64,000 nucleotides of DNA. Source: Synoicihabitans lomoniglobus (GTDB lineage: Bacteria; Verrucomicrobiota; Verrucomicrobiia; Opitutales; Opitutaceae). The DNA lies in assembly GCF_029023725.1 (NCBI RefSeq), contig NZ_CP119075.1, positions 1,111,501-1,175,500 on the forward strand. Direction: 5' to 3'. Each line of letters starts with the position of its first letter. Within the stretch, counting starts at the first letter, position 1. This document shows positions 50,881-59,421 of this stretch, in pieces. Position numbers and translations under genes: made by a program. Under the pieces are notes generated by a model. The model was given only the letters and a program-made list of their open reading frames with translations, made no database searches and was not told where the DNA came from.

Positions 50881-51495
50881 TTAGTCGACGAAGATGTCGG
50901 TGTGGGCGCGCAGGTAGTCTTCCATGTGGTGGTGCAAATGGGTGACGAGGGCGGGGGCGACGGTTTGTTCATTCACGGGTTGATTCAACAGGGTGGCCAC
51001 GGCGGAGCGATCATCGCGGGGGAGCGTGGGAAACCACTGTTGTTTGAGCGGATAGCCTTCGTCGCGGGCGAAGCAGTAGAGACTCTTGAAACCCACGATG
51101 TCGGGCCGGTCTGTGGTGGCGAACGCACCGAGCGCCGTGGCAATCAAACCGGCGACGGCGTCGCGACTTTCCTCGGGGACGGGATTGCGCGCGATGATGG
51201 CGGTAAAGGCGGAGGCATGTTGGAGTCGGCGATAATTTTGACCAATCCCGCTGTGGCGATGCAGCAGGCGCACCTCTTTCACAAACCACGTGCCGGCTGA
51301 ACCGGCATCGAGCATGAGCGCAACGTGATCGAAAAGATCCAAGCCGATGTGGGTGGGCGTGGGTTTACGCGGGATGCGTTGCAGCACGCGCAGGGTGCCG
51401 TGTTCGGCGGAGTAGGCGACGCTCGGCTGAAAGGCTTCCTTCAGCGGAGCCTTCGACAAGATATAAACCTCGGTGCTGAGCGAGGGACCGGCCAC
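50881..51495 (-). CDS. RecO-like DNA repair protein (tentative)
   Basis: 204 aa. The N-terminus (STEVYILSKAPLKEAFQPSV, then EHGTLRVLQRIPRKP) has the shape of the RecO OB-fold: a switch from 'treatment of alternative sites' strands to the basic loop. The helical rest (LHRHSGIGQNYRRLQHASAF, GFKSLYCFARDEGYPL) fits the RecO C-terminal domain, but the zinc cysteines of some RecO proteins are missing. GTG start, 4 bp after the DUF502 stop; the helicase gene follows 84 bp downstream. RecO would load RecA with RecF/RecR. The identification is by pattern only. Confidence 0.5.
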   Translation of the reverse strand: MAGPSLSTEVYILSKAPLKEAFQPSVAYSAEHGTLRVLQRIPRKPTPTHIGLDLFDHVALMLDAGSAGTWFVKEVRLLHRHSGIGQNYRRLQHASAFTAIIARNPVPEESRDAVAGLIATALGAFATTDRPDIVGFKSLYCFARDEGYPLKQQWFPTLPRDDRSAVATLLNQPVNEQTVAPALVTHLHHHMEDYLRAHTDIFVD

Positions 51496-51499
51496 GTGA

Positions 51500-52192
51500 T
51501 CAGGCGGAGGAAGCGTCGGCCGTTTCGGGCAGAGGAGGATGGGTCTTCGCGGGCGGCGGCCACGGCGGCACGACGGTGCCGCCCGAGATGATGAGTTTCA
51601 TGGCGTCACCGACGGTCATGTCCAGTTCGGTGACCTTCTCGCTGGGATAAAAAATGAGAAAACCGGACGTCGGATTGGGCGTGGTGGGAATGAACACGGT
51701 CCACAGTTCGGACTCGGTGCGATGCTGCAGCTCCCCCTTGGCGCGGTTGGTGAGGAAGCCGACGACGTGAGAGCCCGGGGCGGGATATTCCACAAGCACG
51801 ACCTTCTCGAACACGTTGCGTTTTTGGGCGCTGAACGTGTCGACGATTTGCTTCACCGTGCGGTAAACCGATCCGACTCCGGGAATGTTATTGATCACGC
51901 GCTCGGCGGTCCGGCCGAAGTAAGCGGTGAAGACGTAGCGCGAGACCACGCCGAGGGTCGTGACGAGCAGGACGACGATCAGCGTGGCCAGGACATTCCA
52001 CACGATCTCCAAGCTCTCCTGACGCAGGTTGTCCGGGACGGCAAAGAAGAAGAACGGTCGGAACGTGCCGCCGACCCGATCGACCAACCAGGAAAACACC
52101 ACCCACGTGACCGCGAGCGGGGCCAGCAGGAGCAGGCCCGAGAGGAACGCATTGCGCGCGGAGGTGAACTTGGACTTGGGCGGTTTCGGCAT
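51500..52192 (-). CDS. DUF502 family membrane protein
   Basis: 230-aa protein with two membrane segments (LSGLLLLAPLAVTWVVFSWL; VLATLIVVLLVTTLGVVSRYV) and the DUF502 core, IPGVGSVYRTVKQIVDTF, VVLVEYPAPGSHVVGFLTN, VFIPTTPNPTSGFLIFYP and LDMTVGDAMKLIISGG. Function unknown; homologues are widespread. A Pro/Ala-rich tail extends past the family domain. It starts the minus-strand set DUF502 - RecO-like - helicase. Confidence 0.88.
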   Translation of the reverse strand: MPKPPKSKFTSARNAFLSGLLLLAPLAVTWVVFSWLVDRVGGTFRPFFFFAVPDNLRQESLEIVWNVLATLIVVLLVTTLGVVSRYVFTAYFGRTAERVINNIPGVGSVYRTVKQIVDTFSAQKRNVFEKVVLVEYPAPGSHVVGFLTNRAKGELQHRTESELWTVFIPTTPNPTSGFLIFYPSEKVTELDMTVGDAMKLIISGGTVVPPWPPPAKTHPPLPETADASSA

Positions 52193-52270
52193 GAAACCGT
52201 CAGCGTGCCCCGACGCCGCGATCCCGCAAGTGCAAGTGCGCGGAAAGGTGCGGGACGTGCCGCTAGCCGG

Positions 52271-53182
52271 TTAGGGGGAGATCGGGTAGCTGAACCCTTC
52301 GGTCCTCACTTCATAAATTTCCACGAGCACGTCGCCCGTGCCGCCCGAAGCGGACGTGACGGTGAGCGTGTAGGCCCCGGCGGTTAAGTTGGGAGCATCG
52401 GCCACACTGCGCGAAGTGACGGGATATTGCACCGCCGCATCGATCGGGAATGCGCCGACGATTCGCGCCTGCTCGGCTACGGTTGCAACGTAGCGGGACT
52501 GAGGCGTGCTTCCGTCTTCGTAAATTACGGCGGGAAATATCATTCCCGGAGTGATATCACCGCCGTTCGCGTCATGGAGAGTGTAGAGCGGGTCAGACAG
52601 CGGATTCTCGACGCCGAAGTCGGCAAGATCGGGTCCCACGATCCGAATCAAGACACGTTGTCCATAGTAGGAACCTGCGGCGGGAGGACTGATCACGAAC
52701 CCAAAAGTGGCGGTCGGAGAACTGGGGGAGATCGTCACCCGGGTGGATTGATTGACCAAGCGGTGGCGGTCCGTGGTGGCGATCAGAATTGCTTGCGGCG
52801 TCGTCGCACTGAACCTGCTGTGGCCGGAGAACGTGGCCCGATAGCGGCCGGAATTATCAGGGCTGGCTGATTCGATGACCAATGTGGATTGGTTGGAGGC
52901 GATCAGCGTCCCGCCGTGATACCAGTTCACGTCAGTGACGTCCCCAAACGCTGCCGCCAGGCGGACCACCAAGCGGCTGCCGGGCGTGATCACCGTCGCA
53001 GGGGCCGGCTCAACGGGTATGATCATATCGAATCCGGGATCAGCCCCGAGTTCCACCTCGGTGGTTACTTTGCCCGCAACGCTGACCGGAATGCCCACTT
53101 CATCCAGATCGGGTAAAGCCGGGAGAGATACGCTAGTGGCGATGAGACAAATAAAGGCAGGGATCAAAGCGGAAGCATGCAT
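52271..53182 (-). CDS. Secreted Ig-like protein related to the 939-aa protein
   Basis: 303 aa from the ATG at 53182 (a TTG at 53188 is also possible). Signal peptide (LIPAFICLIATSVSLPALPD), an Ig-like unit (VNWYHGGTLIASNQSTLVIE, NSGRYRATFSGH) and one C-terminal module of the type found twice at 45477-48296 (RVLIRIVGPDLADFGVENPL ... DVLVEIYEV). Likely surface-exposed or extracellular; function unknown. It sits between ybeY and the DUF502 gene on the same strand, without obvious operon ties. Confidence 0.65.
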   Translation of the reverse strand: MHASALIPAFICLIATSVSLPALPDLDEVGIPVSVAGKVTTEVELGADPGFDMIIPVEPAPATVITPGSRLVVRLAAAFGDVTDVNWYHGGTLIASNQSTLVIESASPDNSGRYRATFSGHSRFSATTPQAILIATTDRHRLVNQSTRVTISPSSPTATFGFVISPPAAGSYYGQRVLIRIVGPDLADFGVENPLSDPLYTLHDANGGDITPGMIFPAVIYEDGSTPQSRYVATVAEQARIVGAFPIDAAVQYPVTSRSVADAPNLTAGAYTLTVTSASGGTGDVLVEIYEVRTEGFSYPISP

Positions 53183-53252
53183 AGTCAACAGGCGGAGCAG
53201 GGACTCAGAGTGTCAGAGGCCGATGAGTTCCGAGAAAAAGGGGACAGCGGGG

Positions 53253-53723
53253 TCATTGTTTCCAACTGAAACGCGGGCACGCTTCGGCTTCTTTCAAGAT
53301 ATTCACCGCGCGAGCTTCGGCGGCGCGCATGCGGCGTTTTTTGGCGGGTTCGAGATCGTCGTAGCCGGCGAGGTGCAGCCAGCCGTGCACGACGTAAAGC
53401 GTGAGTTCCTCGCTGAAATCGTGGCCCTTTTTCGCGGCGTAGCTCGCGGCGGTATCAGCCGAGACGCAGATCTCGCCGGCCGTGCCGAAAGCCGGTTCAC
53501 CTTCGAAGGTGATGACGTCGGTGGCGGTGGGGTCATCGAGGAAATCCGCGTGCAGGCGCGCGATGGCGGGGTCGGTTAAAAACGCGATGGAAAGTTCGCC
53601 CGGCAACGGTCCATCGAGAAAGCGCTTGGCGTGGCGATCGAGCAGTTCAATCGCGGCGCGGATGGCCTTGCGATCAAGCCGCAGTCGCGGGTGGGCGTTG
53701 TTGATGGCGATCTCGCGAGGCAT
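53253..53723 (-). CDS. ybeY: YbeY, endoribonuclease / rRNA maturation factor
   Basis: 156-aa zinc protein for 16S rRNA 3'-end maturation and ribosome quality control. The signature HGxLHLxGYDH appears as HGWLHLAGYDD: His113 and His117 are kept, while the third ligand is Asp123 instead of His. Upstream blocks (SIAFLTDPAIARLHADFLDD, TDVITFEGE) are canonical. Last gene of the conserved phoH-HD-ybeY group, 94 bp after the HD gene. Confidence 0.93.
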   Translation of the reverse strand: MPREIAINNAHPRLRLDRKAIRAAIELLDRHAKRFLDGPLPGELSIAFLTDPAIARLHADFLDDPTATDVITFEGEPAFGTAGEICVSADTAASYAAKKGHDFSEELTLYVVHGWLHLAGYDDLEPAKKRRMRAAEARAVNILKEAEACPRFSWKQ

Positions 53724-53817
53724 GCTGGAAGTATGAAATCAGAAGAGGTTCGGAGTAAGAAATCAGGAAGCGCGGTTTGTTCTTACTTAACACTTCTGAG
53801 TTCTCACTTGATCTGCT

Positions 53818-56232
53818 TCACGCCTCGGCGGTGTTGCCGGGTTTGGTGCCGCCGGCGTCGGTGGGGTAGGCCACGCGGGAGTGGAGCATGTTGAGCAGGG
53901 TGAAGTTGAAGCTGCTCTTGATGCGGGTCACTTCGGCGAAGGTGAGCGGCGATTCGTCGAGTTGACCGTCGGCGATTTGGTCCGCCACGATTTTATCGAT
54001 GAGATCGTCGAGACCCTGCGGCGTGACTTTGGCGAGGGAGCGCGAGGCGGCTTCACAGCTGTCGGCCATGAGAATGATGGCGGATTCCTTGAACTGAGGC
54101 CGGGGGCCGTCGTAACGGTAGGTCGTCTCACTGACCGGCACGGGCTCCAGTCCGGGCAGGGAAGGGTCGTTGCTCGCCGGGGTGGCCGTTTTGGGCGGCG
54201 TGCCGAACGGAGCGTGCGAGGCCCCGGGCGATTTGATCGCGCCCATCGCGCGGTAGAAGAAATAACGAATGAGCGAGGTGCCGTGGTGTTGGCGGATCAC
54301 GTTGACGACGACCCTCGGCAGACGATGTTGCAGCGCGAGATCCACGCCCTCCTTCACGTGGCTCTTGATAATGAGCGCCGACAGCGACGGGTTGTTAAAA
54401 TCGTGCGGGTTGACGCCCTCGCGTTGATTTTCGGTGAAATACTCCGGTTTCACCATTTTGCCGATGTCGTGAAACAGGGCGCAGACGCGAGCGCGCAGGG
54501 CGTTGGCTCCGATGGCGTCGGCGGCGTTTTCGGCGAGCTGCGCGACGACGAGCGAATGGTGATACGTGCCGGGTGCCTCCATCTGCATGCGCCGGAGCAG
54601 CGGATGGTTGTAATCGGTGAGCTCGAGCAGGGTGATATCGGTCGTGCGTTTGAAGAGCGATTCCACCATGGGCAGAATGCCAACCACGACGACGCCGGTG
54701 AGGAGTCCGGTTACGAGACCAGCCGTCATCTGCTGCATCACGCTGATGGGGGGCAATCGGTCGGTGATGCCGATCAACATGGCAAACGTCGCGACCACCA
54801 CGCCGCCCAGTGCCGTGGCGCGCACAATCGAGCCGCGTTTGCGGGTCTGGCGGGCGCAAAAAATCGCCACCATCGACGCAAGGAACGTGATCACCAACAG
54901 GTCGAGCCGATTGCCGTAAATGACGCCGGTGAAAATCGAGATCAACAGGGCCATGAACACAGCCGATCCCGCGTCGATCAGCAGCGCCACGATGATCGGT
55001 GCGAGGGCGGTCGGAGCGATGTAGGGCAACAGCGACGCCGCGCTCGAATGGGCGATGAAATAAGGCAGGGAGTTGAGCTCGTAGCTTCCGCGCACGGCGG
55101 TGAGATTCAGCATGACGACGAGAGCGAGCAGTCCGAGACGGCTGTTGCTGCGCAGGGTTTCGATGTCCTCCAGCCGAATGTAAATGGTGCAGGCCAATAC
55201 CATGGCGAGCACGAGCAGCACACGCCCGAGAAGTTGCAGCCCCTCGTCGATCTGGGCGTCGCCCGACTGCAGCACGTGTTCGCGGTGGGCGACCAGCATC
55301 TCGTATTGTTCGGGAGTTACGCGGGTGCCGGGTTCGATGATGGTTTGGCCCCGTTGCACCTCGACCGTGACCGCTTGTAGATTGGCGATGGCCAGTTGCT
55401 GCAGGGTTTTGGTGGCGGGCTGGTCGTAGACGAGGTTGGGCGTCACGCCATTGCGGAAGATGCGGAACAACGACAATGTGGTCGGTCGGCCGACCCCCTC
55501 CGCCGCGAGATTGATGCGCAGCAGGGTGAGCGCGTCCTCCATGGACTCGACGGCCTGGTTGGTGACCTCATCGGCCTGGGAAATTTGGAAAACCGTGACG
55601 TCGCCGTTGCGCGAGGAGGCGGCCATGGCGCCGTCATCGTGCACCCCCTGGGCGTAGATCTCGCGCAGCACGAGCAGCGCGTTTTCGACCACGGTGCGAC
55701 GTTGCGCGGCGTTGCCCAAAAACAACAGGGCGCGCAGGTCGGCGACGGTGGTGCGGTAAGGGCCGGCGGCATTGAATGCGGACGTGATGAGCTCGAGCTG
55801 TTCGTGAGCGGCCGGCGACGAGGCGGCGTCGGCGGGGAACGTCTGTTCGAAACGTTCAAACTCCTCGAGCAGATCGTGAATGTGGGTCTCGAACTGCGTG
55901 AGGGGTTCGAACTCCAACCGGTAGACCGGCGGGATGCGGTCGCGGATCTGCTCGCGTTGGATGGCGGTCAACTCGGCGCTCTCGTAGCTGAAAGAGTCGT
56001 TGGCCACGATGCGCACGGGAGCCGACTGATTGGGCAACACCGGCACGTCGATCGACCGCACGCCCACGAAGCTGATGAGCACGATGGCCGCGACCGTGGC
56101 AAAAAAGATCAGGGCGGCGATGACGCGGCTCTGTTCCAGAAACTGAACGAGGCCCGGAGGGGCTTCGCGCTTGCGCACCCGGCGGGGCGCTTTGCCGCCG
56201 CGCAGCAGCTTGAATTTGGGTAGAAAAGACAC
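53818..56232 (-). CDS. 7TM-HD family phosphohydrolase (PgpH-like)
   Basis: 804-aa membrane protein. One N-terminal transmembrane helix, a roughly 270-residue extracytoplasmic domain (7TMR-HDED type), about seven membrane helices (about residues 310-500), then a cytoplasmic HD domain with HHSLVVAQLAENA and HDIGKM (His588-Asp589), SHVKEGVDLA and RQHHG. PgpH-type members hydrolyse cyclic di-AMP; activity here is inferred. A Pro/Ser-rich insert (residues about 665-710) interrupts the HD domain. GTG start at 56232. Lies between phoH and ybeY as in many bacteria. Confidence 0.9.
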   Translation of the reverse strand: MSFLPKFKLLRGGKAPRRVRKREAPPGLVQFLEQSRVIAALIFFATVAAIVLISFVGVRSIDVPVLPNQSAPVRIVANDSFSYESAELTAIQREQIRDRIPPVYRLEFEPLTQFETHIHDLLEEFERFEQTFPADAASSPAAHEQLELITSAFNAAGPYRTTVADLRALLFLGNAAQRRTVVENALLVLREIYAQGVHDDGAMAASSRNGDVTVFQISQADEVTNQAVESMEDALTLLRINLAAEGVGRPTTLSLFRIFRNGVTPNLVYDQPATKTLQQLAIANLQAVTVEVQRGQTIIEPGTRVTPEQYEMLVAHREHVLQSGDAQIDEGLQLLGRVLLVLAMVLACTIYIRLEDIETLRSNSRLGLLALVVMLNLTAVRGSYELNSLPYFIAHSSAASLLPYIAPTALAPIIVALLIDAGSAVFMALLISIFTGVIYGNRLDLLVITFLASMVAIFCARQTRKRGSIVRATALGGVVVATFAMLIGITDRLPPISVMQQMTAGLVTGLLTGVVVVGILPMVESLFKRTTDITLLELTDYNHPLLRRMQMEAPGTYHHSLVVAQLAENAADAIGANALRARVCALFHDIGKMVKPEYFTENQREGVNPHDFNNPSLSALIIKSHVKEGVDLALQHRLPRVVVNVIRQHHGTSLIRYFFYRAMGAIKSPGASHAPFGTPPKTATPASNDPSLPGLEPVPVSETTYRYDGPRPQFKESAIILMADSCEAASRSLAKVTPQGLDDLIDKIVADQIADGQLDESPLTFAEVTRIKSSFNFTLLNMLHSRVAYPTDAGGTKPGNTAEA

Positions 56233-56266
56233 GGGTCGAGTCGAAGGACGGAAGGTCTCTGACGCG

Positions 56267-57247
56267 TCAGACGTCGGAAGCGTCGTTGGCGTTCATGGGA
56301 TTTTTGTAATGGTCGTAGGCGGCGATGATGCGCTGCACGATCGGATGGCGCACCACATCTGCACCGCTGAACTCGTGGAAAGCAATGCCGTCGATGTCGT
56401 GCAGAATACGGCTCACCTCCAGCAGGCCGGAGGTTTTGGAGCGCGGGAGATCCACTTGGGTGGTGTCTCCGGTGATGATCATACGCGAACCCTCACCGAG
56501 GCGGGTGAGGAACATCATCATCTGTTCGGACGTGGTGTTCTGGGCTTCGTCGAGGATGACGTAGGCGTTGGAAAGCGTGCGGCCGCGCATGTAGGCGAGC
56601 GGAGCGATTTCAATGATGCCGCGCTCAGTGAGCTTCTCGACATCCTCGCCCGACATCATGTCGGCCATGGCATCGTAGAGCGGGCGCAGGTAGGGGAGGA
56701 TTTTTTCGCGCAGATCGCCCGGCAGGAAACCGAGGGCTTCGCCGGCTTCGACCGCCGGACGCGTGAGGATGATGCGTTCCACCTCGTTGCGCAGCAGGGC
56801 GGAGATGGCGTGAGCGACGGCGAGGTAGGTTTTGCCGGTGCCGGCGGGGCCGAGCCCAAAGACCACGGAGCAGTGTTGCAGCGATTGCAGGTAGAGCTTT
56901 TGCCCGAGCGTTTTGGGGACGATCGATTTGCGATTGGTTGTAATGACGAGTGGCTTCGCAAACAGTTCGGCCAACTGCTCGGCCTCATCGCGGGCGACCA
57001 TGTCGACGAAGCGTCGAAAGTCGGGCGATTGAATCGCGACCCCCTGTTGCCGGGCGTCGTTGAGAAAGCCGAACAACTGCTCGATGCGGCGAATCGTTTC
57101 GTCGGCCCCATCGACTTTGAGCCAGTCCTCCCGGGTGGTGAGTTTGGCGTCGAGGATGCGTTCCGCGTAGCCTAGATTTTCCGCCCGGCTCGCGTAGAGT
57201 TGGTTGAGATGGCGGGGATTGGGAAAGTAGAGCGTTTTGACGGCCAT
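56267..57247 (-). CDS. phoH: PhoH-like P-loop ATPase
   Basis: 326 aa from the ATG at 57247. Walker A GPAGTGKT at residues 133-140, followed by [19 protein letters not shown], Walker [11 protein letters not shown], and [18 protein letters not shown]. The N-terminal 100 residues resemble the KH-like RNA-binding front part of PhoL-type proteins. The cluster with ybeY and an HD phosphohydrolase is conserved and points to RNA or ribosome metabolism. Upstream of the HD gene by 34 bp. Confidence 0.92.
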   Translation of the reverse strand: MAVKTLYFPNPRHLNQLYASRAENLGYAERILDAKLTTREDWLKVDGADETIRRIEQLFGFLNDARQQGVAIQSPDFRRFVDMVARDEAEQLAELFAKPLVITTNRKSIVPKTLGQKLYLQSLQHCSVVFGLGPAGTGKTYLAVAHAISALLRNEVERIILTRPAVEAGEALGFLPGDLREKILPYLRPLYDAMADMMSGEDVEKLTERGIIEIAPLAYMRGRTLSNAYVILDEAQNTTSEQMMMFLTRLGEGSRMIITGDTTQVDLPRSKTSGLLEVSRILHDIDGIAFHEFSGADVVRHPIVQRIIAAYDHYKNPMNANDASDV

Positions 57248-57317
57248 GCGGAATGCAGCCTTTAGGCGCGGGCGGAACGGGGGACGGGGCCCAACCTCCG
57301 CCTCAAGGGAGCAGGGA

Positions 57318-57815
57318 TCATGATTGAGCGGAGAGGGCGGCCGCGGTTTCGGCGAGTTTTTCCCAAGTCGATTCGAGCGCCTGGGGCAATGTGCGGGTTT
57401 GGCCGAGCACCGGCATGAAATTGGTGTCGCCGTTCCAGCGGGGCACGATGTGGCCGTGCAAGTGCGGAATGCTGCCCCCGGCGGCGGAGCCGAGATTGAA
57501 CCCCACATTGAAACCGTCGGGATTGAGCGCGGCGCTCACGATGCGTTTGCCGAAAATAATCAGGGCCATGAGGTCGGCCGATTCCTCCGGCGTGAGATCC
57601 TCGAGTTCGTTGACCTCACGAAAGGGAATCGCGAGCAGGTGGCCGGGATTGTAGGGAAACCGATTGAGCATGAGGTAGCTCAGCTCGGTGCGGTGGACAA
57701 TGAAGGCCGCACGATCGTCGCCCAAGAGCGGGAGATCGGTGAAGGGTCGGTCCGTTTTGGGAAAACGGGGCGCACTGATATATTCCATGCGCCAGTAGGC
57801 GTGCAGCTGATCCAT
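57318..57815 (-). CDS. HIT-family nucleotide hydrolase/transferase
   Basis: 165-aa protein. The histidine triad reads PHLHGHIVPRW, with the preceding VGFNLGSAAGGSI and FPYNPGHLLAIPFREVNELE, typical of the bacterial HIT/Ap4A phosphorylase-like branch with a C-terminal extension. It probably acts on dinucleoside polyphosphates or AMP conjugates. First gene of the HIT-phoH-HD-ybeY set (70 bp before phoH). A shorter start at MEYISAP is possible. Confidence 0.88.
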   Translation of the reverse strand: MDQLHAYWRMEYISAPRFPKTDRPFTDLPLLGDDRAAFIVHRTELSYLMLNRFPYNPGHLLAIPFREVNELEDLTPEESADLMALIIFGKRIVSAALNPDGFNVGFNLGSAAGGSIPHLHGHIVPRWNGDTNFMPVLGQTRTLPQALESTWEKLAETAAALSAQS

Positions 57816-57955
57816 GAGTGGGAGCCGGCAGTGAAGGACTCCGTCGCGCCGTTGTCAAAGCCCTGAAATGGAGCAGGGTGCGATCCCATCCGGGACCGGA
57901 ATTACGGGGCTGACAAATCCGCCGCGATGGCCCACGGGTGTCGTCTTTACGCGAA

Positions 57956-59275
57956 ATGAATATCACAAATGCCAACCGACGTGTGGTGGTTACGGGCCTT
58001 GGGGCCGTGACTCCGATGGGGCTCTCCGCCGCTGAAACCTGGGCCGGTCTCGCGGCCGGTCGTTCCGGGATCGGACCGATCACGCGATTCGATGCCACCA
58101 CCTGCACGGCGAAAATCGCCGGCGAAGTCGACGGTTTCGAAGCCACGGCGCCGTTGGCGGCCCCGCTCAAACCCTTCGGAGACGACAAGCCCGCGATGGA
58201 GCGGGTCTTCACGCCCAAGGACGCGAAGAAGTTCGGCCGCTTCACGCATCTCGGCGCGGCGGCGGCGGTCGAGGCCTACGCCGACTCCGGGCTCGATGCT
58301 CACCGCGCCTCGCTCAACTCCGATCGCATGGGCGTGAATCTCGGCGTCGGTCTCGGCGGTCTACCCGAAATCGAAGCGACACATGAGACGTGGCAAAAGG
58401 GGGGCTTCCGCAAAATCTCGCCATTTTTCATTATTCAAATCGCACCCAATTTGTTGGCCGGTCAGGTCAGTCTGCTGCTCAACATGCGCGGACCGAATCT
58501 GGCGGTGGCGTCCGCCTGTGCGACTTCGGGCCACTCGCTCGGCGAGTCCGCCGCGGCCATCGCGCGCGGCGATGCCGAGGTGATGATTGCCGGGGGCGCG
58601 GAATCGACGGTCACGCCGCTCGCGGTCGGTGCCTTCGCGCAAATGCGGGCGCTGTCCACGCGCAACGACGAGCCGAGCGCCGCCTCGCGGCCCTACGACG
58701 CCAATCGCGATGGCTTTGTGCTTTCCGAAGGCGCGGTGGTTTTCGTGCTCGAAGAACTCGAACACGCCAAGGCGCGCGGCGCACGGATCTATGCCGAGCT
58801 CAGCGGCTACGGGGCTTCGGCCGATGCCTTCCACCTGTCTTCGCTCTCCCCCGGGGGAGAAGGTTCGCAACGCTCCATGCGCGCGGCGCTCGCGTCGGCG
58901 GGCATCGGACCCGAGGCGATTGATTTTGTGGCGGCCCATGCGACCTCGACTCCCGGGGGCGACGGCGAGGAAGCCGCCGCGATCGCGAGTGTTTTTGCCG
59001 ATCAGCTCGACACGCTGCATGCCAGCGCGGTCAAATCGATGACCGGCCACTTGCTCGGCGCGGCGGGCGCGATGGGTGCGTTTTCGGCCGTCAAGGCGAT
59101 CGAGACCGGCACGATTTCGCCGTCGATCAACATCGAAACCATTGATCCCGCGGTCGCGGCGACGGGACTCAATGTCACGCCGAACACGGCCGTGCAAAAA
59201 ACGGTGCGCGGCGCACTCGCCAACAGTTTCGGTTTCGGCGGCACGAACGCGTCGCTCGTTTTCCAAGCGCTCTGA
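57956..59275 (+). CDS. fabF: Beta-ketoacyl-ACP synthase II
   Basis: 439-aa condensing enzyme of fatty acid elongation. The catalytic triad is present: Cys188 in ASACATSGH, His328 in AAHATSTPGGD and His365 in KSMTGHLLGAAGA. The C-terminal ANSFGFGGTNASLVF is standard. The ATG at 57956 is chosen over a TTG at 57938. An extra loop (residues about 60-95, ending VFTPKDAKKFGRF) is usual in FabF. No acpP, fabG or fabD gene is adjacent. Followed by a 39-bp palindrome that may terminate transcription. Confidence 0.93.
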   Translation: MNITNANRRVVVTGLGAVTPMGLSAAETWAGLAAGRSGIGPITRFDATTCTAKIAGEVDGFEATAPLAAPLKPFGDDKPAMERVFTPKDAKKFGRFTHLGAAAAVEAYADSGLDAHRASLNSDRMGVNLGVGLGGLPEIEATHETWQKGGFRKISPFFIIQIAPNLLAGQVSLLLNMRGPNLAVASACATSGHSLGESAAAIARGDAEVMIAGGAESTVTPLAVGAFAQMRALSTRNDEPSAASRPYDANRDGFVLSEGAVVFVLEELEHAKARGARIYAELSGYGASADAFHLSSLSPGGEGSQRSMRAALASAGIGPEAIDFVAAHATSTPGGDGEEAAAIASVFADQLDTLHASAVKSMTGHLLGAAGAMGAFSAVKAIETGTISPSINIETIDPAVAATGLNVTPNTAVQKTVRGALANSFGFGGTNASLVFQAL

Positions 59276-59311
59276 GGGGCGCAATTGACCCTGGCCGGGC
59301 GGCGGTTTGAT

Positions 59312-59350
59312 CCGGTGCGAGTGTAACCATAATGGTTACACTCGCACCGG
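59312..59350. repeat. Dispersed palindrome, family A, copy 3 (39 bp)
   Basis: Perfect 39-bp palindrome with one central base: the family core GTGTAACCAT/ATGGTTACAC is extended on both sides by CCGGTGCGA/TCGCACCGG. It lies between fabF and the exosortase gene, both on the plus strand. Confidence 0.85.
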
Positions 59351-59421
59351 AGCCGCGGGTGGGGCGGAGGCGATAATTGGCTGGCCGGAAATTCGGCGGC
59401 GTGCACAAGGTGCGGGTGTCC

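Noticed and set aside
53881..55380. 499-codon plus-strand frame opposite the HD phosphohydrolase gene
   Set aside because: His/Arg/Asp-rich shadow of the membrane protein gene; no domain.
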